A stretch of DNA of 11,703 nucleotides from Actinomycetota bacterium (GCA_009699565.1 WLNX01000033.1:1-11703), one strand, 5' to 3'. Counted from the first letter of the stretch, positions 1 to 6,460 are shown. Notes: generated by a model from the letters alone, not told the origin. Translations and numbers: made by a program.

Positions 1-135
1 AAGACCGTCGTCTTCATGGAGGGCAACTACAAGCGCGCGATCGCCGGCTCGACCGACGACCCCTTCCTAAAGCAGTTCGGCGACGGCGTGGTGCAGCTCG
101 CCGAGCGCGCGAAGGCGCTGACCGATGGCGCCTGA
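1..135 (+). CDS. C-terminal end of a probable APH-like phosphotransferase family protein (5' truncated)
   Basis: The frame is open from base 1 to a TGA at 133-135, giving 44 residues that start KTVVFMEGNYKRAIAGSTDD. This resembles the C-terminal helix pair of aminoglycoside-phosphotransferase-like (APH/ChoK fold) proteins found near acyl-CoA dehydrogenases, where an 'EGxYKRAxxG' segment is followed by a helix like 'LAERAKAL'. The kinase core (Brenner HxD and DFG-type motifs) would lie upstream, outside the window, so the activity cannot be checked. Its stop lies 11 nt inside the following HAD gene, so the two are probably cotranscribed and coupled. HAD plus APH is also the domain pairing at the start of ACAD10-type proteins, which supports the call. 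The family assignment comes from a short tail recognised from memory; that the stretch is coding is much more certain than its name. Confidence 0.55.
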   Translation, partial: KTVVFMEGNYKRAIAGSTDDPFLKQFGDGVVQLAERAKALTDGA

Positions 136-754
136 CGGCGGCAGCCAGGCGCTGCTGGTGGACTGGGGCGGCGTCCTCACGAGCGACGTCTTCGCCGGGT
201 TCCAGATCTTCTGCCGCGACGAGGGAATCGATCCGCTGCGCGTGCGCGACCTCTTCGCCGCCGACCCAGACGGGCGCCAAGCGCTGGTGGAACTGGAGAT
301 CGGCGAGATCGACGAGCGCCAGTTTGAGGCGAGGCTGGCGAAGCTGTTGGAACTTGACGAGGACCGGATCCCCGGGCTGGTGGATCGGGTGTTCGATTCA
401 ATCGTCGCCGAAGAGGCGATCTTTGAGGCGCTGAGGATCGCCCGCTCAAATGGCATCCGCACGGGCCTGCTGTCGAATTCGTGGGGCATCGAGCGCTACC
501 CGCAGGAGATGCTTACGGAACTCTTCGACGCCGTCGTGATCAGCGGCAACGAGGGAGTGCGCAAGCCCGACGAGGCGATTTACAGGATCGCAATTGAGCG
601 GCTTGAAGTGCCAGCAGAGGAGATCGTCTTTGTTGACGATCTGCCCGGGAACCTCAAGCCGGCTCGCGCGATGGGGATGACGACGGTCCACCACACCAGC
701 GCCGCCGACACGCTCGACCAGCTTGAGCGCCACTTTGCCGTTGCGCTGCGCTAG
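125..754 (+). CDS. HAD-superfamily hydrolase (sEH-N/ACAD10-like, DWGGVLT motif)
   Basis: A 209-residue soluble HAD-fold protein. Motif I is DWGGVLT at residues 13-19, with Asp13 the expected nucleophile. Motif II is the Ser/Asn of LLSNSW (Ser117), motif III is Lys147 in VRKPDEAIY, and motif IV is the Asp pair in VFVDDLPGN (171-172). The helical insert between motifs I and II is a C1-type cap. The usual second Asp of motif I (DxD) is Gly15, as in the 'DxGGVL' group near the epoxide-hydrolase N-terminal domain and ACAD10. Ordinary phosphatase chemistry, which uses that Asp as general acid, may therefore be weak or absent. The ATG at 125 overlaps the end of the upstream phosphotransferase-like gene by 11 nt, suggesting a functional pair. 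The stop TAG (752-754) overlaps the convergent ctaG stop. Fold is confident; substrate is unknown. Confidence 0.88.
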   Translation: MAPDGGSQALLVDWGGVLTSDVFAGFQIFCRDEGIDPLRVRDLFAADPDGRQALVELEIGEIDERQFEARLAKLLELDEDRIPGLVDRVFDSIVAEEAIFEALRIARSNGIRTGLLSNSWGIERYPQEMLTELFDAVVISGNEGVRKPDEAIYRIAIERLEVPAEEIVFVDDLPGNLKPARAMGMTTVHHTSAADTLDQLERHFAVALR

Positions 755-1614
755 CTGACGGCGCCGGCGAGGATGCGCTCGCGCATCTCGTCGCTGCGGC
801 CCGACGCAACGGCGCGGGCGGCGCGGGCGTCGGTCAGATCGACGCCCTTCGCACGGGCGAACTCGACCAGCTCCTGACGCTCGTCGGTCTGACTTGCAGT
901 GCGAAGGAAAAGCCAGGCCAACAGGCAGATCGTCAGCACCGAGCCTTCGAGCATCATCAGCCCGCCCGCCATCGCTTGGTCGGAGCCCGCGCCCACACCC
1001 CAGTCTGCGCGGCCCGGGTCGTAGACGCGGTAGAAGACCTCGCCGAAGATCAGCACGTTGCCGAGCACCGCGCCGGTGAGGCGGACGGCGATGATGTAGA
1101 CGAACTGGGCCGCGGTTCCAAACCAGGCCGGCTTGGGCAGCGGGCCAAGCAGCGCCATCCAGATGTTGATGCCGAAGAAGATGAAGCCGGCGTGCTGAAC
1201 GACGTGGACCAGCTCGTTGCGAACCGCAGCCTCGTGGAAGAAAGTTAAGTGCCAGAGGTAGAGGTTGAGGGCCCAGAGGACGAAGGCGACGACCGGGTTG
1301 ACGAAGATTTGGAGACGGTGAAAGCCCGGCAGCTGGAGGATCGGCGCAAGCAGCGGCGCGGTAAGCCCGAGCACGATCAGTAGCGTGGCGATGTCGCCCA
1401 GCAGCAGGTGCTCGGCCATGTGGACGGAGAAGAGATCGCCGGCAATCGAGCCGATCGGAGAGCCGACGGCGATGACGATCAGGACCAGCCCAGCGAACAT
1501 GCAGAGCTGACGCCACCCAGGGACGGCGCGGCGCGTGCCGCGCAGAGTCTGGACGCGGCGGGCGTACAGCGCGGCGATGATCACCGCCGGGAAGAGCAGC
1601 AGGAATAACAGCAC
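751..1614 (-). CDS. ctaG: Cytochrome c oxidase assembly protein, caa3-type CtaG family
   Basis: A 287-residue polytopic membrane protein with about six or seven hydrophobic segments over residues 1-240 and a charged tail (about 242-287). Family signatures are the paired histidines of HMAEHLLLGD (His65, His69), the LYLWHLTFFHEAA segment (His122, His127), LVHVVQHAGFIFFG (His137, His141) and the last-helix QAMAGGLMM. In Bacillus the CtaG family is needed to form active caa3 cytochrome oxidase, probably through copper delivery to the CuA site; the histidines fit metal handling. The start is a GTG at 1614. An in-frame TAA lies three codons upstream (1621-1623), so no longer form exists, and the next GTG (codon 11) would remove most of the first helix. 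No Shine-Dalgarno is visible: the - strand reads TAACCTAATTAACC before the GTG, and this AT-rich patch could instead be a -10 for a leaderless message. It lies 38 nt downstream of the C26 hydrolase on the same strand, but no functional link is evident. Confidence 0.87.
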   Translation of the reverse strand: MLLFLLLFPAVIIAALYARRVQTLRGTRRAVPGWRQLCMFAGLVLIVIAVGSPIGSIAGDLFSVHMAEHLLLGDIATLLIVLGLTAPLLAPILQLPGFHRLQIFVNPVVAFVLWALNLYLWHLTFFHEAAVRNELVHVVQHAGFIFFGINIWMALLGPLPKPAWFGTAAQFVYIIAVRLTGAVLGNVLIFGEVFYRVYDPGRADWGVGAGSDQAMAGGLMMLEGSVLTICLLAWLFLRTASQTDERQELVEFARAKGVDLTDARAARAVASGRSDEMRERILAGAVS

Positions 1615-1652
1615 GGTTAATTAGGTTACGCAGCGGAGTCGGCGAGGGACGA

Positions 1653-2369
1653 TCAAAGCCCGGCGAAGGCCGAAGCCTCGGCCGCAACCGCGTCGACAAG
1701 ACTGTCGCCGGCGGGTACTGCGGGCATCAGTTCGGGGTGCCACTGAACACCAAGAAACCAGCCGAAGCGATCGCTCTCGGCTGCTTCGACGACGCCGTCC
1801 TCGGTCCATGCGATCGCTCTGAGTCCCTCGCCAAGCCGGTCGAGCGCCTGGTGGTGAATCGTGTTCACCTCGGCCGAGTCGGCTCCGATTGCGTCGGCCA
1901 GCCGGCTCGGCTCGGCGATGCTTATCCGGTGGCGCTCGCTTGCGTGGAGCTCTCCGGCGTCGTGGCCCTCGACCATCGTGATCAGCGTGCCGCCGCAGCT
2001 CACGTTGAAGAGCTGCAGTCCGCGGCAGACGCCCAGCACCGGCATCCCCGCCTCCTTGGCGGCCTCCACCAGCGCGAACTCGTGCAAATCCCTGGGCGGG
2101 TCGATCCAGCGGTCCTCGCCGGTTGCGCCGGGAAGGTCCAGATCCTGGCCGCCGGAAAGGATCAGGCCGGAGACAGTCGCGAGCTGCGTGGCGGCGAGCT
2201 GCGGATCGCAGACCGGAAGCACGATCGGGACGCCTCCGGAGCGAACCACACCTTCGATCATCCCTTTGACGGCAGTGTCTGCCCGGTCCGGTCCGTAGCC
2301 GGTGACGACATCACGCGGTACAGGGGTGATTCCGATAAGAGGCGCCGAAAAATCGGGGTTGACAGCCAT
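1653..2369 (-). CDS. Peptidase C26 / gamma-glutamyl-GABA hydrolase-like class-I glutamine amidotransferase fold protein
   Basis: A 238-residue soluble hydrolase with a full class-I GATase triad. The nucleophile is Cys115 in GVCRGLQLFN, and His211 and Glu213 lie in GVQWHPE. The oxyanion strand LILSGGQDLDL (69-79), the substrate-side segment RDLHEFAL (93-100) and VNTIHHQALDRLG (168-180) are typical of the PuuD/YvdE branch. PuuD removes glutamate from gamma-glutamyl-GABA in putrescine breakdown. The family also hydrolyses other gamma-glutamyl amides, so the exact substrate is not settled. The ATG at 2369 opens divergently, 67 bp from the polyamine-type transporter, and the operator at 2378-2395 lies between them, which suggests joint control. 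No puuA (gamma-glutamyl ligase), puuB or puuC is present, so this is not a standard Puu pathway. The predicted transcript start is only a few bases before the ATG, so translation may be close to leaderless. Length and domain are complete. Confidence 0.87.
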   Translation of the reverse strand: MAVNPDFSAPLIGITPVPRDVVTGYGPDRADTAVKGMIEGVVRSGGVPIVLPVCDPQLAATQLATVSGLILSGGQDLDLPGATGEDRWIDPPRDLHEFALVEAAKEAGMPVLGVCRGLQLFNVSCGGTLITMVEGHDAGELHASERHRISIAEPSRLADAIGADSAEVNTIHHQALDRLGEGLRAIAWTEDGVVEAAESDRFGWFLGVQWHPELMPAVPAGDSLVDAVAAEASAFAGL

Positions 2370-2387
2370 ACCCGGCGAGTGTATTCA
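2359..2387 (+). promoter_or_regulatory. Predicted sigma70-like promoter of the transporter operon
   Basis: A perfect TTGACA at 2359-2364, within the first codons of the divergent hydrolase gene, is followed after 17 bp by TATTCA at 2382-2387 (3/6, keeping the leading TA). Initiation would be near 2394, giving an untranslated leader of about 43 nt before the ATG at 2437. The -10 lies within the operator 2378-2395, so one bound regulator could close both divergent promoters. The weak -10 lowers confidence. Confidence 0.38.
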
Positions 2388-2395
2388 TTGCATAC
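2378..2395 (+). promoter_or_regulatory. Operator copy A, proposed binding site of the locus GntR/FCD regulator
   Basis: AGTGTATTCATTGCATAC. Bases 2381-2395 form a 15-bp inverted repeat centred on T2388 in which six of the seven base pairs match (GTAT.CA.TG.ATAC). An element with 13 of 18 identical bases and the same axis occurs at 7212-7229, upstream of the acetone-carboxylase-like genes. FCD-type GntR regulators commonly bind short palindromes of this size, often AT-rich in the core. Assignment to the regulator at 6457-7167 is inferred from genetic linkage. Confidence 0.6.
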
Positions 2396-2406
2396 CGCGA
2401 TCGCAA
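2378..2406 (-). promoter_or_regulatory. Predicted sigma70-like promoter of the C26 hydrolase gene
   Basis: Read on the - strand, TTGCGA (2406-2401; 4/6 to TTGACA) and TACACT (2383-2378; 4/6 to TATAAT) are separated by exactly 17 bp. Initiation would fall near 2371, almost at the ATG at 2369, implying a leaderless or nearly leaderless message. The -10 box lies inside the proposed operator, as expected for repression by blocked polymerase binding. Prediction by eye from hexamer match and spacing only. Confidence 0.42.
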
Positions 2407-2413
2407 AAGTACG

Positions 2414-2423
2414 CGTTCGAACG
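2414..2423. repeat. Perfect 10-bp palindrome in the divergent promoter region
   Basis: CGTTCGAACG is self-complementary and lies 13 nt upstream of the transporter start codon. Another perfect palindrome, GCGATCGC, is at 2397-2404. Either could be an accessory protein site, but GCGATCGC also appears in nearby coding DNA (for example near 1767 and 1809). Short palindromes are common in GC-rich genomes, so function is uncertain. Confidence 0.35.
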
Positions 2424-2436
2424 GTCCCTTCCGAAT

Positions 2437-3243
2437 ATGAGCTTCAGCGAACGCATCCACCACCCGGCGACCACAGGCAGAGGCCTGAAGGTTTACGCGG
2501 TCTTCCTGTTCGCCTTCCTCTACCTCCCGCTTGCCGTGATCGCCGTCTTCTCGGTGGTCTCCAACGACATCGCCTCGCTCCCGCTTCAGAGCCTCACCGG
2601 GAAGTGGTACGACGAAGCGTTCTCAAACAGCGAGGTTTGGTCTGCGGTGAAGGCCTCGGTGATGGTCGCAATCGGCGCCGTCATCATCGCCGTCACGCTT
2701 GGCGTCCCTGGAGCGCTGCTGGTTGACCGCTACTCCTTCCCCGGCAAGGTCGTCTTTCAGAAGTTTGTGCTGCTGCCGCTGATCCTGCCGGGTGTGATCA
2801 CCGGTGTTGCCTTTCAGACCTTCTTCCAGATGCTTCTCGTTCCGCGGTCGCTGCTTACAGTCACGCTGGCGCACGGAACAGCACTCGTATCAACCGTTCT
2901 GACGACCGTTTATGCGCGACTTCTGCGGGTTGACAGGTCGCCGGAGCAGGCCTCGCTGGACCTTGGTGTATCGCCATTTCGGACCTTCCTGCACGTCACG
3001 CTGCCGAGTATCCGCACGGCGATCCTCGCCAGCGGGCTGCTGGCCTTCACGCTCTCGTTCGACGAGATCCCGGTGACGATCTTCACGATCGGCCCCGACA
3101 ACACCTTGCCGATGTACATCTGGTCGGCGCTGCGCACCGGTGCGCAGCTGCCGGAGCTGAATGCGATCGCAACGGTGGTCGTACTTTCCGGCGCAATGCT
3201 GGTCGTCGTCTTTGCACTGCTGTCGCGTGAAGACAGCAGGTAA
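2437..3243 (+). CDS. ABC transporter permease, PotC-like (spermidine/putrescine family)
   Basis: A 268-residue inner-membrane permease, close to the usual PotC length, with about six hydrophobic helices; the first is around residues 19-42. The cytoplasmic EAA loop that docks on the ATPase is at 170-190 (EQASLDLGVSPFRTFLHVTLP), with Gly177 in the conserved place. The C-terminal part, FDEIPVTIFTIGP then TLPMYIWSALRTG and ELNAIATVVVL, is the typical PotC/type-I importer pattern. The reading frame stays open upstream to 2302, but that extension is antisense to the hydrolase start and covers the promoters. The ATG at 2437 gives the normal N-terminus and is preferred. No clear Shine-Dalgarno precedes it (ACGGTCCCTTCCGAAT). 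It is the first gene of the rightward operon, 30 nt before the binding protein gene. Order C-D-A-B differs from the E. coli potABCD order. Confidence 0.88.
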   Translation: MSFSERIHHPATTGRGLKVYAVFLFAFLYLPLAVIAVFSVVSNDIASLPLQSLTGKWYDEAFSNSEVWSAVKASVMVAIGAVIIAVTLGVPGALLVDRYSFPGKVVFQKFVLLPLILPGVITGVAFQTFFQMLLVPRSLLTVTLAHGTALVSTVLTTVYARLLRVDRSPEQASLDLGVSPFRTFLHVTLPSIRTAILASGLLAFTLSFDEIPVTIFTIGPDNTLPMYIWSALRTGAQLPELNAIATVVVLSGAMLVVVFALLSREDSR

Positions 3244-3255
3244 AAGGAAATCAAA

Positions 3256-3264
3256 AAGGGAGAG
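3256..3264 (+). promoter_or_regulatory. Strong ribosome binding site of the solute-binding protein gene
   Basis: AAGGGAGAG sits in a 30-nt, almost all-purine spacer (3244-3273) between the first permease and the ATG at 3274. It is by far the best Shine-Dalgarno in the locus. This fits the need for many more copies of a binding protein than of the membrane components. Confidence 0.65.
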
Positions 3265-3273
3265 AGAGAAAAA

Positions 3274-4425
3274 ATGACAGACATCAATCCGAACGAAGCC
3301 GACAGCCGGCTTATCTCAACCCGACGGACTGCGCTCAAGCAGGGCGCCGTCGGTGCGGCCGGAGTATTCGGCGGCTCAAGCCTGCTGGCAGCATGCGGCA
3401 GCGACTCGAGCACAACCTCAACTTCGAGCTCGGCCGGCCCTCCGACCAACATCTCGGGCACGATCAACGCGCTCTGCTGGGAGGGCTACACCGATCCGGC
3501 ATGGACGAAGTCGTTCACGAAGGAGACCGGCGTGAAGGTCAAGTCAACCTTCATCGGTTCGAACGACGAGCTCGTCGCGAAGCTTCGCGGCGCCCCTGAT
3601 CAGTACGACCTCGTGAGCCCTTCTTCGGACACGACCAACATCCTCATCGACGCCGGTCAGGTCCGCACGATTGACCTCAACCAGGTGCCGAACGCGAAGA
3701 CCACGATGAAGTTCTTCCAGACGGCACCGGCGGTCAACGTCGACGGCAAGCTCTATGGAGTGCCGGTTGCCTGGGGATTCATTCCGCTGATTTACGATGC
3801 CGACAAGATCAAGCCGGCTCCGACATCTTGGAACGACCTCTGGAACAGCGAGTACAAGGACAAGGTGTCGGTCTGGCAGGACATCGCGCTGATCTACACG
3901 ACGGCGATCCAGCTCGGCTACAAGAACATCTTCACGCTCAACGACAGTCAGCTTGAGGCAATCAAGAAGAAGCTGATCGAGCAGAAGCCGAACATCCGCA
4001 AGTACTGGACGACGGCCGGCGAGCTGGCGAACCTGTTTGCCAACAACGAGGTCACGATCGGCATGTCGTTTGGCGGCGTGACGGTTGCCCAGCTCCAAGG
4101 GGAGGGACGCAACGTGCAGGAAGTGATCCCGACCGAGGGTGCAACCTCGTGGTTTGACAACTGGATGATTCCGGCAAAGTCGAAGAATCCTGATGCGGCC
4201 CTGGCCTACATCAACTACTTCCACAAGCCCGACAACCAGGAGGAATTCGCGAAGGTGACCGGTTACGGCATCACCAACGAGAACGCCTTCGACCTCGTGA
4301 CCCCCGAGTACTCGAAGGTCTACGAGCTCGACAACCCGGATTTCATCACCTCGCTGGACTACTGGCAGGCAGTACCGCGCCGCCAGAAGTACCTCGACGT
4401 CCTGAACGCCGTTGTCGCTGCATGA
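3274..4425 (+). CDS. PotD-like extracellular solute-binding lipoprotein of an ABC importer
   Basis: 383 residues. The N-terminus carries a twin-arginine motif (STRRTALKQG, residues 16-25), a hydrophobic stretch and a lipobox ending LLAAC with Cys41. A Ser/Thr-rich linker (43-53) follows, so it is probably Tat-exported and lipid-anchored outside the membrane. The mature part has PotD-family landmarks: NALCWEGY near residue 66, YDLVSPSSDT near 110, a SWNDLWNSEYKDKV hinge segment, and SWFDNWMIP then ALAYINYFHKP. The Trp/Asp pair corresponding to the PotD ligand-site W255/D257 is kept in SWFDNW. The Asp168/Glu171 pair of PotD that binds an amine appears not to be kept; the equivalent stretch reads VWQDIALIYTT. 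The ligand may therefore not be spermidine or putrescine. The ATG at 3274 is set by the strong purine-rich ribosome site. The stop overlaps the ATPase start (ATGA at 4422-4425). Confidence 0.9.
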   Translation: MTDINPNEADSRLISTRRTALKQGAVGAAGVFGGSSLLAACGSDSSTTSTSSSAGPPTNISGTINALCWEGYTDPAWTKSFTKETGVKVKSTFIGSNDELVAKLRGAPDQYDLVSPSSDTTNILIDAGQVRTIDLNQVPNAKTTMKFFQTAPAVNVDGKLYGVPVAWGFIPLIYDADKIKPAPTSWNDLWNSEYKDKVSVWQDIALIYTTAIQLGYKNIFTLNDSQLEAIKKKLIEQKPNIRKYWTTAGELANLFANNEVTIGMSFGGVTVAQLQGEGRNVQEVIPTEGATSWFDNWMIPAKSKNPDAALAYINYFHKPDNQEEFAKVTGYGITNENAFDLVTPEYSKVYELDNPDFITSLDYWQAVPRRQKYLDVLNAVVAA

Positions 4426-5540
4426 TCAACCCTGAATCAGGCCTGGCCGGGGCGCCCACAGCGGGCGCCCCGGAGGGGCATTCAGCCGCAGTCGAACTCG
4501 AGAACGTCACCAAGCGCTACGGCGAAGTGACCGCCGTCGAAGACCTTGACCTGCGCGTCGAGGACGGCCAGTTCCTGACGCTGCTGGGCCCGTCGGGCTG
4601 CGGCAAGACGACGACGCTGCGCCTGATCGGCGGCTTCGAAGCGCCGAACCGCGGCATCATCCGCATCGGCGGCGACGACATGTCGTCGAGGCCTGCCTAC
4701 AAGCGCCCGGTCAACACGGTCTTTCAGCAGTACGCACTCTTCCCCCATCTCAGCGTCAGCCAGAACGTCGGCTACGGCCTCAAGCACGCAGGCGTCAGCC
4801 GCAGCGAGACGGCGGAGCGGGTCGGCGAGATGATGTCCCTGATGCAGATCCCCGACGTGGGCGATCGTCGCCCCCGTGAGCTCTCCGGCGGCCAGCAGCA
4901 GCGCGTGGCGCTCGCCAGAGCGCTGGTGATGGAGCCGAAGGTGCTGCTGCTCGACGAGCCGCTCGGCGCGCTCGACTACAAGCTGCGCAAGGAGATGCAG
5001 TTTGAGCTGAAGCGGATCCACCGCGAAGTTGGGGTGACCTTCATCTACGTCACCCACGATCAAGAAGAAGCAATGACGATGAGCGACCGCATCGTCGTGA
5101 TGAGCCACGGCCACATCGAGCAGGATGCAAGCCCGGCCGAGATCTTCGACCGCCCGCTGACGGCCTTCGTAGCCGACTTCATCGGCGACACCAACATTGT
5201 CCACGGGACCGTCACGCGAATTGAAGGCGGCCACGCAACGGTTGACCTTGGACCGCTCGGCGAGATTGGCGGCTCAACCGACGATCAGCTCGCCAGCGGC
5301 GACCGCGTCCGCGTGAGCATCAGGCCGACCGACGTTCACGTCGAGCCAGGAGGCGCCGGCGAGGCCGTCGTTCAGGACTCGGTGCTGGTCGGCGGTCACA
5401 TCGCGATGAAGATCGCCAGCGGAGACGAGACGGTCGTGGCGCACGTCGCGCGCGGGTCGTCATACGAGCCCGGCGCCAACGTGCACCTGCGCGTCGACTC
5501 CGATCGAATCCGCGTCTTCGCCGCAGCCGAGGGCGCATGA
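4422..5540 (+). CDS. ABC transporter ATP-binding protein, PotA-like
   Basis: 372 residues with a complete nucleotide-binding domain. Walker A is GPSGCGKT (56-63), the Q-loop is at FQQYALFPH (101-109), the signature is LSGGQQQR (154-161), Walker B is LLLDEP (175-180), the D-loop is LGALD and the H-loop is His212 in VTHDQEEAMT. Residues about 255-370 form a TOBE-type domain (NIVHGTVTRIEGG, VRVSIRPTDVHV), as in PotA, FbpC and related importers. It powers the two permeases of this operon. The ATG overlaps the binding protein stop by 4 nt (ATGA), and its own stop overlaps the next permease start in the same way. The first 20 residues are a Gly/Ala/Pro-rich extension before the domain. No catalytic residue is missing. 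Confidence 0.94.
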   Translation: MINPESGLAGAPTAGAPEGHSAAVELENVTKRYGEVTAVEDLDLRVEDGQFLTLLGPSGCGKTTTLRLIGGFEAPNRGIIRIGGDDMSSRPAYKRPVNTVFQQYALFPHLSVSQNVGYGLKHAGVSRSETAERVGEMMSLMQIPDVGDRRPRELSGGQQQRVALARALVMEPKVLLLDEPLGALDYKLRKEMQFELKRIHREVGVTFIYVTHDQEEAMTMSDRIVVMSHGHIEQDASPAEIFDRPLTAFVADFIGDTNIVHGTVTRIEGGHATVDLGPLGEIGGSTDDQLASGDRVRVSIRPTDVHVEPGGAGEAVVQDSVLVGGHIAMKIASGDETVVAHVARGSSYEPGANVHLRVDSDRIRVFAAAEGA

Positions 5541-6460
5541 GCGACGCGGCAGCACAGGTTGGGCTGCCGCCGGTAACTCCGGAAGAGGACCACAAGGTAG
5601 GCAAGGGCAAGGGCCGCGCGTTCCTAGGGATACCTGTGGTCGGCTGGATGCTGATCTTCTTCGGCATCCCCTACTTCCTGCTCTTCCTCCAGAGCCTCTG
5701 GGAGCCGACGGCCTTTGGCGTGTCGCACAACTGGAACCTCCAGAACTACAAGCTGGTCTTCTTCGGCGACAGCCTCTCCGGCAACATCTACCTGCCGACG
5801 CTGCTGCGCTCGCTGAAGGTAGGCGCGATGGTGACGGTCTTCTCGACGCTGCTGGCTTTCCCGATCGCCTACCTGCTGGCTTTCAAGATCGCCAACTCGC
5901 GGACGAGGCTGATGCTCTACGTGCTGGTGATCGTGCCGCTCTGGGCCAGCTACCTGCTGCGCGCCTATGCCTGGAAGGTGATCCTCGGCCAGAACGGACT
6001 GCTCGGATCGGTGCTCGACAAGGTTGGGCTCGAAAACACCTTTCTCAACAACCTCCTCTACTCGCAGGCAGCGGTTGTCATCACGATGACGCACATCTTC
6101 ACCCCCTTCATGATCCTGACGATCTATGCGGTGCTTGAACGGCTCCCGCCAAGCCTGATCGAGGCCTCGAAGGACTTGGGCGTAGGGCGCGTCAAGACCT
6201 TCCTGACGCTTGTCGTGCCGCTGTCTCTCCCCGGCGTGATTGCCGGCGCGACCTTCACGATGGGGCTTTCCAGCGGCGACTTCGTCGCGCCCCAGCTCGT
6301 CGGCGGCAAGAACGACGTGATGATCGCCAACCAGGTCTACAGCCAGTTCGGGGCGACCAACAACTGGCCTCTCGGATCGGCTATCGCCTTTGTGCTGCTC
6401 GGATTCGTCGCCATCCTTGTCGCCATCTCGACGCAGGCAGAGAAGCGAGAGCAGCTGTGA
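5537..6460 (+). CDS. ABC transporter permease, PotB-like (spermidine/putrescine family)
   Basis: 307 residues: a charged cytoplasmic N-terminus (15-28), a first helix (about 31-53) and further hydrophobic segments near 95-117, 126-146, 178-200, 228-245 and 280-299. The EAA loop is EASKDLGVGRVKTFLTLVVP (209-228), with Gly215 conserved. The periplasmic region between the first two helices and the GDFVAPQLVGG segment (247-257) match PotB-type permeases. It pairs with the PotC-like permease 2.3 kb upstream to form the heterodimeric channel. The ATG overlaps the ATPase stop (ATGA, 5537-5540), and its stop overlaps the GTG of the regulator (GTGA, 6457-6460), so translation across the boundary is likely coupled. 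Confidence 0.92.
   Translation: MSDAAAQVGLPPVTPEEDHKVGKGKGRAFLGIPVVGWMLIFFGIPYFLLFLQSLWEPTAFGVSHNWNLQNYKLVFFGDSLSGNIYLPTLLRSLKVGAMVTVFSTLLAFPIAYLLAFKIANSRTRLMLYVLVIVPLWASYLLRAYAWKVILGQNGLLGSVLDKVGLENTFLNNLLYSQAAVVITMTHIFTPFMILTIYAVLERLPPSLIEASKDLGVGRVKTFLTLVVPLSLPGVIAGATFTMGLSSGDFVAPQLVGGKNDVMIANQVYSQFGATNNWPLGSAIAFVLLGFVAILVAISTQAEKREQL

Noticed and set aside
772..787. Hairpin GATGCG-CTCG-CGCATC just past the HAD stop, as a possible terminator
   Set aside because: A perfect 6-bp stem with a 4-nt loop, but no T-tract on either side and fully inside the last ctaG codons. I cannot separate it from coding coincidence.
446..1699. Long - strand frame (417 codons) over the HAD and ctaG genes
   Set aside because: Arg/Pro-rich translation with no family motifs, antisense or out of frame to two well-supported genes; typical GC-rich shadow.
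2302..2436. N-terminal extension of the PotC-like permease
   Set aside because: It would translate through the hydrolase 5' end, both promoters and the operator. The resulting 45 residues resemble no permease N-terminus, while ATG 2437 gives the normal length.
1737..2726. Long + strand frame (329 codons) opposite the C26 hydrolase and into the permease
   Set aside because: It lies antisense to a complete catalytic-triad hydrolase, crosses the divergent promoter and enters the permease out of frame. No recognisable domain.
3241..3273. A/G-rich run before the binding protein gene as a simple repeat or regulatory RNA
   Set aside because: It is short, and the AAGGGAGAG core at ribosome-site distance from the ATG explains it.
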